From contig JACGWO010000003.1 in NCBI GenBank assembly GCA_034509735.1, positions 14,818,001 through 14,882,000 of the forward strand: a stretch of 64,000 bases of DNA, read 5' to 3'. The position numbers and the translations under genes were made by a program. Under the pieces are notes generated by a model. That model did not search any database and was not told where the DNA came from. It saw nothing but the letters and a program-made list of their open reading frames with translations. Positions 56,332 through 64,000 of the stretch are shown piece by piece (within the stretch, counting starts at the first letter, position 1; each line of letters opens with the position of its first letter). This DNA is from Sesamum alatum. Lineage: Eukaryota > Streptophyta > Magnoliopsida > Lamiales > Pedaliaceae.

Positions 56332-57434
56332 CGAAGCTGGAACATACGTTTTGATGAAGTCATACAGGGATATGATTTCATCAAGAACGAGTCCGATCCT
56401 TGTGTATACAAGAAGATCAGTGGGAACTTAGTTGCGTTTCTGGTGCTTTACGTGGATGACATCTTGCTCATTGGGAATGATGCTAAGATGTTGGGTACCA
56501 CTAAAGCTTGGCTGTCAATGCAATTCTCTATGAAGAATATGGGCGAGGCATCCTACATCCTTGGCATCAAGATCTAAAGGGATAGATCTAAAAGGATGTT
56601 AGGAATGGCCCAGTCCTCGTACATTGAGAAAGTCTTGAAGAGATTCAAGATGGAGAACTCAAAACGAGGATTCCTTCCAATGAGGCATGGAATTAAGTTA
56701 TCCAAGAAGCAGTCTCCTAAGACTGATGAGGTGCTTAAACGGATGTTGGACATCCCCTATGCTTCAGCCGTAGGCAACATACAGTATGTTGTTCAATGCA
56801 CTAGACCTGATGTGGCTTTCGCTTTGAGCGTAACAAGTCGATATCAGTCGTGTGCCAGGGAGGCACACTGGAGTGCAGTAAGGATTATCCTGAAGTACCT
56901 GAATAGGACTAAGGATATGTTCTTGATCTACGGCGGTGGAGAGTTGATACTGGAAGGCTATAGCGACGCTAGCTTCCAGTTGGATGACGATGATGCCAAG
57001 TCTCAGTCTGGTTATGTGTTCAGACTTAATGGTGGCGTGGTTACTTGGAAGGGTTCTAAGTAGGCTACCACAGCGGAATCCACCATAGAGTTTTGAATAC
57101 ATAGCGGCTTTGGAAGCTGCTAAGGAGTGGTTTGGTTGATGAGCTACATCCAAGGGTTGGATGTAATACCTAGCATTGCTAAGCCTGTAATTATCTTTTA
57201 TGATAACAACGGGACGATAGCGCTAGAAAAGAAACTGAGATCTCATCACGATCCAAGCATATTGTTAGACGCTACCATCTCTTAGAGAGATGGATAGCAG
57301 GAGTGACGTTCGGTTGGACCGATTCAGCTCCGCAGAAAACATAGCAGATCCACTTGCTAAGCCCATGTCGCAAGTTGCCCATACTCACCATCTGAATAAG
57401 AGGTTCGAGGTCAATGGGTGATTGGCTTTAGGTC
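56332..57434 (+). pseudogene. A4 RT remnant and RNase H (copia)
   Basis: Begins at SWNIRFDEVIQGYDFIKNES; the first part of RT (WVYKRKLG to GLKQAS) is missing, about 340 bp. The box LYVDDILLIGND remains. A TAC to TAA change near 56575 stops the frame (IKI-stop-RDRSK). RNase H is open at 56596-57063 with KRFKMENSKRGFLPMRHGIK and YSDASFQLDDDDAKSQSGY, then a CAG to TAG stop at 57061-57063. Further frameshifts break the STTE and CDNN regions, and ADPLAKPMSQ is still readable. Confidence 0.9.
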
Positions 57435-57445
57435 AAGTGGGAGAT
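57435..57445 (+). promoter_or_regulatory. Polypurine tract of A4
   Basis: AAGTGGGAGAT directly before the 3' LTR. Confidence 0.9.
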
Positions 57446-59654
57446 TGTTGGAATAGGTGACCAGAAAGCCAATAGGTTTTGGCAATTTTTAATCTATCTG
57501 ACAACTTGATGAGAATGTAATATTATTATGTGATGAATAAGATGAGTGTTCGTCACCAATGGTACCTTCTTTGTTGCGCTCATCTTACATTTGTTAAAAC
57601 GGTGTTTACCTTATATCGCAACAAAGCCCACAGACCATGGATAACAACTCGTGCAGTTGGGCCACGCATTGGATGGTGGTCATGAAACCAATTGATTAAG
57701 AGTTGGGTCTGAAACGTTCCAAGTCGAGGACCTCGAGACAGGGCATCGAGAGTCCTATTGATACTTGGGTCAAGAGTCGTGTTCATTGGATGAGTGCCGT
57801 GTTTCATCGGCGACAGGCGTGGGACGCCTACACGATCTTGATGGGTTGGTCGACTGGGGTCGAGCCGACTGGACTGACTCGCGGGGATCATCATATGGAA
57901 GCCTTGGAGGCTTGGTCGGTATGATTGGTTTTCCCCGGTTCCGATAGTACGGGAGTAATCCTCAGACTTGAGGGATCATGGCAGTCGCGTGCACAGGACG
58001 GCTGTATCTTGGATCTGGCGAGAGGTAATCATTCTGTAAGATGATTATCATAAGCCTTGTCCAGTGCAGTCAGAATGTGTAGCGAGGACGGTGGATTCCA
58101 AGAAGAGGATCCGTCCCCTGTCAGTATGTGACAGAGGTATCTCCTATGCACTCGGAGACACGTTCATGCTGTTTGAAACTGTGGCCACAGTGGTTGGTCG
58201 AACAGGGAATGGTTTCCTATGTCGACGCAATGAAGCATACGTGGTCTCGAGTATTAAGCATAGATGCCTAGTCAAGGATGGGAACCGACGCCCAATTCCA
58301 TACCCTAGACTAAGGCCGGGAGACGGTAGACGGAAGGATCGTACCTGTACGGAATCGGCGCCTAAATGTTCACGCCAATTCACCTAGTCTCTAGTGCCAT
58401 GGACCATTGGTAGACGGCCACCCATGGTAACGGGCCCTTTTGGGACACGGGCCCAAGTCTAGCTGAGGGTGAACCTAAAGGGTCACACACAAATCACCGA
58501 GGAGGTTGAGAGATCGACTTGGAGTCAATCTCGAAGGATAAAATAAGTAATTGGATTACTTAAGGGAAAGTCCATTGGATGGACGGGCCGATATTGTATC
58601 GGGCTTTCATTTAATCGGTAAATTGGATTTTCGATTAAATATGGAAAGTTGAAATGTTGAGACGTTGGATCTTTTAATTGGATTAAAAGATCAACGGGAA
58701 TAATTTAAGTGGACATTAAATTGGATTTAATATTGGGTTTGTCGTAATTGGATTACCATAAATCCCGGTCCGTTAAATTATACCCGAGAGGAGAAATAAT
58801 TCCTAATTTGGGATGGGAAGAAGTTGGACTTCTTTCCTTAATTAAACATGGCCGACACGCTCCCTTGGAGGAAGCAAAATCAGCCATGTTTCATGCTAGG
58901 TGGTATGTTGACTTATCTCTTTTGGAAAGAGACAAATCAACTCCAATCAAGCTCTTCCCTTTTGGTATGATTTGATCATACCATAAATTTTGGTAGGCTT
59001 GATTGAAGAATTGATAGTGATTGATTGGAATGAATCTAGACATCCTTGGATGAACCTAGACACATTCTAATAATCACATTAATTATGTATATATATTAGA
59101 ATATACAACACCAAGCATAAGTGATTCATTATTCATCTTTTTCTAGGAAAAAAGAGAAGACAAAAATCCTCTCCGCTCTCTCAATTTTCGTGCTCTCTCC
59201 CTCTCTTACACATGTGTTCTTCACTTGATTTTGAATCAAGAAGAAGAACAAAGTAAGTTTAAGAGAACACTAATTCATAGTTTTCTTCTCTTAAACCGAT
59301 TCCTTCTAAACCCGTTTTTTCTAGCAAGAAGAACGTGTGTTTCTTCCGGTGTGGTGTGGATAACGTTTGGATTTCGTGAGCATTCCGGAGAAGGAACAAC
59401 GGAAGTAGCCGGGAGCATACTCTAAACAATCAAAGGTAACGGTTTATTACGCTTTGATTGATTTCATTTATATATCTATGCCCTATGTGCTTAAATATAT
59501 GTTTTAATATTTACACATCCTACATCGAACGCCCGGTTGAGCACCCAAGGGTACACCCCTTTGGATTTGTTTGTTTAAATTTGATTTAAATTTACACACT
59601 TTTCTCACTTTCTCGCTTCCACTCGCGCTCCCGGGCGGATCCGCTTGTCCTTCA
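57446..59654 (+). repeat. A4 3' LTR
   Basis: 2209 bp, TGTTGGAATAGG to GCTTGTCCTTCA. It lacks about 18 bp near 59357 (GTGGATAACGTTTGG) compared with the 5' LTR. U3 core about 58365-58497. Confidence 0.95.
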
Positions 59655-59659
59655 ATAAT

Positions 59660-61640
59660 AAACTATGAAAGCGTAATAACCGATGTTGCCTTTGTAGTTT
59701 ATCTCTCAATCGGCTACTTGCATTGTTCCTTTCCGGAAACATTCACCAAGTTCAAAAGTGTGAACTCTCTAAAGGTGATCCACACCACACCAGAAGAGAT
59801 GCTCGTTTTCCTTGCTAGGGGTAAATGGATCTAGGAGGATTCGGTTTAAGAAGGATAACACTATAAATTACTGTTCTTCTTAAACTCACTTTTGTTCTTC
59901 CAATTGATCCTAGATCAAATGAAGAACACAGGTGTAGAGAGGGAAAGGTAGCCAATAGTTGAGGGAGAGAAGAGTGTAATTTTTCTTCTACTTTTCCTAG
60001 AAAAGATAAATAATGAATCTCTTGCTTTGATGTTAGTATACACACATATATACATAATTAATGTGATTATTGAATGTGTCTGGGTTCATCCAAGGATGTC
60101 TAGATTCATCCCAATCAATAACCATTAATTCTTCAATCAAGCCTATCATCTATTAAGGTATGATTAAATCATACCAAAAGAGAGAGGCTTGATTGGAGTT
60201 GATTTGTCTCTTACCAAAAGAGCAAATCAACTACATCAAATACCAAACATGGCCAAATTTTGCTCCCTCCAAGGTAGCATTTTCGGCCATGCCTATTTGG
60301 CGATGAAGTCTAACTTCTTCCCATACCAAAATTGGAATTAACACACCTTTCGGGTCAAAATTTAACGGACTGGGTTCTACAGTAATCCAATTGCAACGAA
60401 CCCAAAATTAAATTCAATTTAATTTAAGGCCCACTTAAATAATCCCCATTGATATTTTAATCCAATTAAAAGATCCAACATCTCAACTTTCTATTTTAAT
60501 CGATAAATTCTATTTACCGATTAAACGAGGCCCGATCCAATTACTTATTCATCCTCCAAAATCGACTCCAAGTCAATTTCTCCATCTTCGGTGATTTGTG
60601 TGTGACCCTTTAGGTTCACCCTCAGCTAGACTTGGGCCCCTGTCCCACAAGGGCCTGTTACCATATGTAGCCGACTAGGAACGATTCATGCCACTAGAGA
60701 CTAGGTGAATGTTGGCATGAACATTTAGGTGCCGATTTTGTACTTGTACAGTCCTTCCGTCTCCCGTCTCCCGGCCTTTGTCTAGGGTATGGAATTGGGC
60801 GTCGGTTCCCATCCTTGACTAGGCATCTATGCTGAATACTCGAGACTATGCATGCCTCATTACATCGACACAGGAAACGATTTCCGGTTCGACCAACCAC
60901 TGTGGCCATAGGTTCAAACAGTATGAACCTGTCTCCGAGTGCGTACGAGATACCTCAGTCACATACTGACAGGGGATGGATCCTCTTCTTGGAACCCACC
61001 GTCCTCGCTACACATTCTGATTGCACTGGACAAAGTTTATAATGATCATATTACAAAATGATCACCTCTCGCCAGATCCAAGATACAACCATCCTGTGCA
61101 CGTGAATGCCATGGTTCCTCAAGTCGGAGGACTACTCCCCTACTATTGGAACCGGGGAAATCTAATCATACCGACCAAGCCTCCAAGGCTTTCATATGAT
61201 GATCCCCGCGAGTCAGTCCAGTCGGCTCTGTCCCAGTTTAACCAACCCATCAAGATTGTGTAGGCGCCCCACGCCTGTCGCCGACGAAACACGTCATCTA
61301 TCCAATGAACATGACTCTTTATGCTAGTCTATATAGGAATCTCGATGCCCTGTCTCGAGGTCTTCGACTTGGAATGTTTTAGACCCAACTCTTAATCAGT
61401 TGATTTCATAACCACCATCCAATGCGTGACCCAACTGCATGCATTGTTAATCGTGGTCTGTGGGCTTTGTTGCGGTATATGTAAAACACAATTTTAGCAT
61501 ATGGAAAATGATCGTAACAAAGAGAATACCAAAGGTAACGAATACTCATTTTATTCATTACATAATATTATATTACGTCATGATGTCAAATAGGTTACAA
61601 AATGCCAAACCTATTGGCTTTCTAGTCACCTATCCTAACA
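59660..61640 (-). repeat. LTR of A5 (3' LTR), main part
   Basis: Minus-strand family A-like LTR, more diverged than the others. It resumes after A4 at AAACTATGAAAGCGTAATAA and ends CACCTATCCTAACA at 61640, followed by a purine tract. U3 core about 60590-60733. Its PBS-distal end (the TGAAGG start) is missing on the left side at 50108. Confidence 0.82.
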
Positions 61641-61651
61641 ATCTCCCACTT
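61641..61651 (-). promoter_or_regulatory. Polypurine tract of A5
   Basis: AAGTGGGAGAT on the minus strand. Confidence 0.88.
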
Positions 61652-62572
61652 GACCTAAAGCCAATCACCCATTGACCTCAAAACCTCTTATCCAGATGGT
61701 GAGTATGGGCAACTTGCGACATGGACTTAGAAAGTGGATCTACTATGTTTTCTGCGGAGCTGACTCGGTCCAACTGAACGTCACTCCTGCTAACCATCTC
61801 TTTGAGCAGATGGTAGCGTCTAAGAATATGCGTGGATCGTGATGAGATCTCGGTTCCTTTGCTAGCGCTATCACCTCGTTGTTATCGTCGAAGATAACTA
61901 CAGGTTTAGCAATGCTAGGCAGTACATCCAACCCATGGATGTAGCTCATCAACCAAACCGTCTCCTTAGCAGCTTCCAAAGCCGCTATGTATTCAGATTC
62001 TATGGTAGAGCCTGCCGTGGTAGCCTGAATGGAACCCTTTCAAGTAACCACAACACAATACCAGACTGAGACTTGGGATCATCGTCATCCGACTAGAAGC
62101 TAGCGTCGCTATAGCCTTCCAGTATCAATTCTCCACCACCGTAGATCAAGAACATGTCCTTAGTCCTTTTCAGGTACTTTAGGATAGTCTTAACCACACT
62201 CCAACATGCCTCCCCGACACACGACTGATATCGACTAGTCACGCTCAAAGCGAAAGCCACATCAAGTCTAGTGCACTGGACATCATACTGAATGCTGTCT
62301 ACGGCTGAAGCATAGGGGATGTTCAACATCCGTTTAAACTCCTCATCATTTTTAGGAGACAGATTCTTGGATAACTTAATTCCATGCCTCATAGGAAGGA
62401 ATCCTCGTTTTGAGTTCTCCGTCTTGAATCTCTTCAAGACCTTCTCAATGTACGAGGACTGGACCATTCCTAACATCCTTCTTGATCTATCCCTGTAGAT
62501 TGTGATGCCATGGATGTAGGATGCCTCGCCCATATCCTTCATGGAAAATTGTGTTGATAACCAAGTTTTAGT
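61652..62572 (-). pseudogene. A5 RNase H and RT end (copia, truncated)
   Basis: From 62542 down: MKDMGEASYIHGITIYRDRS, EKVLKRFKTENSKRGFLPMR, LSVTSRYQSCVGEACWSVVK, GGGELILEGYSDASF (ends 62093), a gap with deletions around 62040-62070, then EAAKETVWLMSYIHGLDVLP and VVIFDDNNEVIALAKEPRSH (61979-61743). CDNN has become DDNN. The RT is cut at about 62572 inside TKAWL by unrelated sequence beginning TGTGACACCCC, so the YVDD box and everything upstream are absent. Confidence 0.88.
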
Positions 62573-64000
62573 TGTGACACCCCCTCCGTAATCACATCCA
62601 TCTTATAAAGAATTCACATTTAACCTAATAAGATAACCCATGTTTTAATCAATGTATTATGTAGACATCACAAAAGGATATACATCATCCAAGTATTGTA
62701 TTCAGTACTTAACCTTAACATTTATAAAGAAGGAAATGAGAAAATTATTGTTTATAGTTATTACAAACTCAAAATAAAAATCCATTAAGTTTATAATATA
62801 TATATATATATATACATGCGATTATGTAGCTAGTACTCCTAACTCAAGATATCACTGCTGACCTACCTAATAATACTGACGATCGGCTTATGATTTAATT
62901 CGCCTAGCCACGGTGGCGTATCTCCTGAAAAATATTTGGCAAGGAATGAGCTGCCTACTCAATCAGTATAACTAATCAACCTATATAAACGCATAGACAC
63001 ACACCATGTCACAAATCCATGAATATTCAATATAATCACAACAAATCTACAAAGAAATTAATACCACAATCATGCATCAATCCACTACACAATATCTAGA
63101 ATCATGGTTTATACTCTTCGGCATAGTGTGTAGCTATCAGCACAGGATATTCTCCCCTACCCAGAATAACCCGGTACCCTACGCGCTATGATACCTAGCT
63201 TATATTCATTTTTCTCATCACACATCGTCATCAACCACATCATCATAGACCATTGACTATGTTCCCCAACTAGGTAAGTCACATCTTTATCTCAATTCAA
63301 CGATATACTCATAAATGACTTCCTCGTTCAACACCATACAACAATAGAATATAATATAAGAAAATGATTTTTCAAACTTTATAATACATAAATAATCGCA
63401 TATAAACACATAATGATAACTTCACAGAATAACCACTAACCTAGATAAACATTCACAATTACCAGCCAGGTTTACGACTAACAAGTATAATTATATATAC
63501 TTACTAGCAACGGTGGCACGCGGTTCCCGCGCACATAATTTTATTGAGTGCAATGCATGAATTATTAATATTCTTTTAAATTGATCAGAAAATTCAATAC
63601 ATATCGACAACATCCCGGAGAAAAACAATTTCAATTAAATTAACGTTCTTACAAAAAAGTTCATTTGATATGAAATACGGTAGAGTTCTATTAATTAAAA
63701 TGAAAAAATTTCATAAATACAATCTTTATTTTCATGAACTGATCCATTTTCTAGTTGTACTTGCTTCCCATTGGATTCACCTTTCACCTACATAAATAGA
63801 AAAAAAAATTAAAAATACAATGCATAATAATATTCTATGAATATGAAAAAAATAATTGAATAATACCTTGAGTTATGTGTGAGAGAAGATTGTAGGTTTG
63901 CAAAAATTTCCTTAAACACCACATTCTTTGTGTACACACCCTCATGGCCAATCATGGAACCTTTTCTAACCAAAACTTTTGTTGTTCTTTCGGAAACACC
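62573..64000. mobile_element. Unassigned AT-rich tail, possibly another LTR element
   Basis: Starts TGTGACACCCCCTCCG exactly where the A5 RT is cut. TGTGACACCCC is a common start of plant Ty3/gypsy LTRs, so this may be the left end of another insertion that leaves the window; no TSD or second end is visible. No open frame of note. It contains a (TA)n run at about 62792-62813. I recognise no gene here. Confidence 0.4.
62792..62813. repeat. (TA)n simple repeat
   Basis: About eleven TA units in the AT-rich tail. Confidence 0.85.

Larger units (their letters stand above)
50139..59654 (+). mobile_element. Full-length copia element A4 with TSD ATAAT
   Basis: 9516-bp family A element on +, TSD ATAAT at 50134-50138 and 59655-59659. 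Order: 5' LTR (2227 bp), primer site, leader, fused leader-gag-protease-integrase frame, deleted RT, RNase H, purine tract, 3' LTR (2209 bp). Two deletions inside the coding region make it non-autonomous. Orientation is opposite to composite A. Confidence 0.95.

Noticed and set aside
63490..63545. MITE or Helitron terminus at GCAACGGTGGCACGCGGTTC
   Set aside because: It resembles GC-rich transposon ends, but no matching inverted end, TSD or hairpin is visible within the window, so it is not annotated.

Overview
The window is plant nuclear DNA made almost entirely of LTR retrotransposons nested inside each other. I found no host protein-coding gene, tRNA, rRNA, CRISPR array or bacterial-type feature. 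The host is a flowering plant: Ty1/copia elements with tRNA-iMet primer sites (TGGTATCAGAGCC), a Ty3/gypsy element of Athila/Tat-like type, and 5-bp target-site duplications (TSDs). The polyprotein style recalls copia elements of asterid eudicots, perhaps Lamiales, but that is memory only.

Layout. A decayed gypsy gag-pol on + (1-4410) is split by solo LTR F (456-2298, TSD GGTAG). A minus-strand copia LTR D (4411-4976, resuming at 47261) is split by a 42-kb composite of copia family A (4977-47255, TSD TGAGT on both sides). On the minus strand the composite reads: truncated LTR Y, LTR3, internal A2, LTR2, internal A1, LTR1. Four younger insertions sit inside it: copia B1 (+, 14509-24855, TSD TCAGG), a solo A-type LTR S (26993-29088, TSD AAACG), copia B2 (+, 31663-42106, TSD GAATA) and solo LTR C (43993-46320, TSD GAATT). 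To the right are an LTR remnant E (about 48067-50108), a minus-strand A-type element A5 (LTR 50109-50138 plus 59660-61640; pol 61641-62572) that is split by a complete A-type element A4 on + (50139-59654, TSD ATAAT), and an unrecognised AT-rich tail (62573-64000) that starts like another LTR.

How the parts work. Families A and B share one copia plan: LTR, iMet primer site, long untranslated leader, gag with a CCHC knuckle, aspartic protease, integrase, reverse transcriptase, RNase H, purine tract, LTR. Every copy here is broken by stops, frameshifts or deletions, so none can make a full polyprotein alone. The leaders and LTRs are better conserved than the reading frames suggest. They carry GC-rich arrays of small hairpins, a pair of identical palindromes about 80 bp apart, a covarying hairpin, a TATA motif about 100 bp before gag, and a W-box-like cluster just before the LTR TATA box.

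The observations most worth following are the conserved leader architecture shared by both families, the tandem-LTR composite, and the indel-dominated differences between the B2 LTRs, which look more like assembly error than decay.
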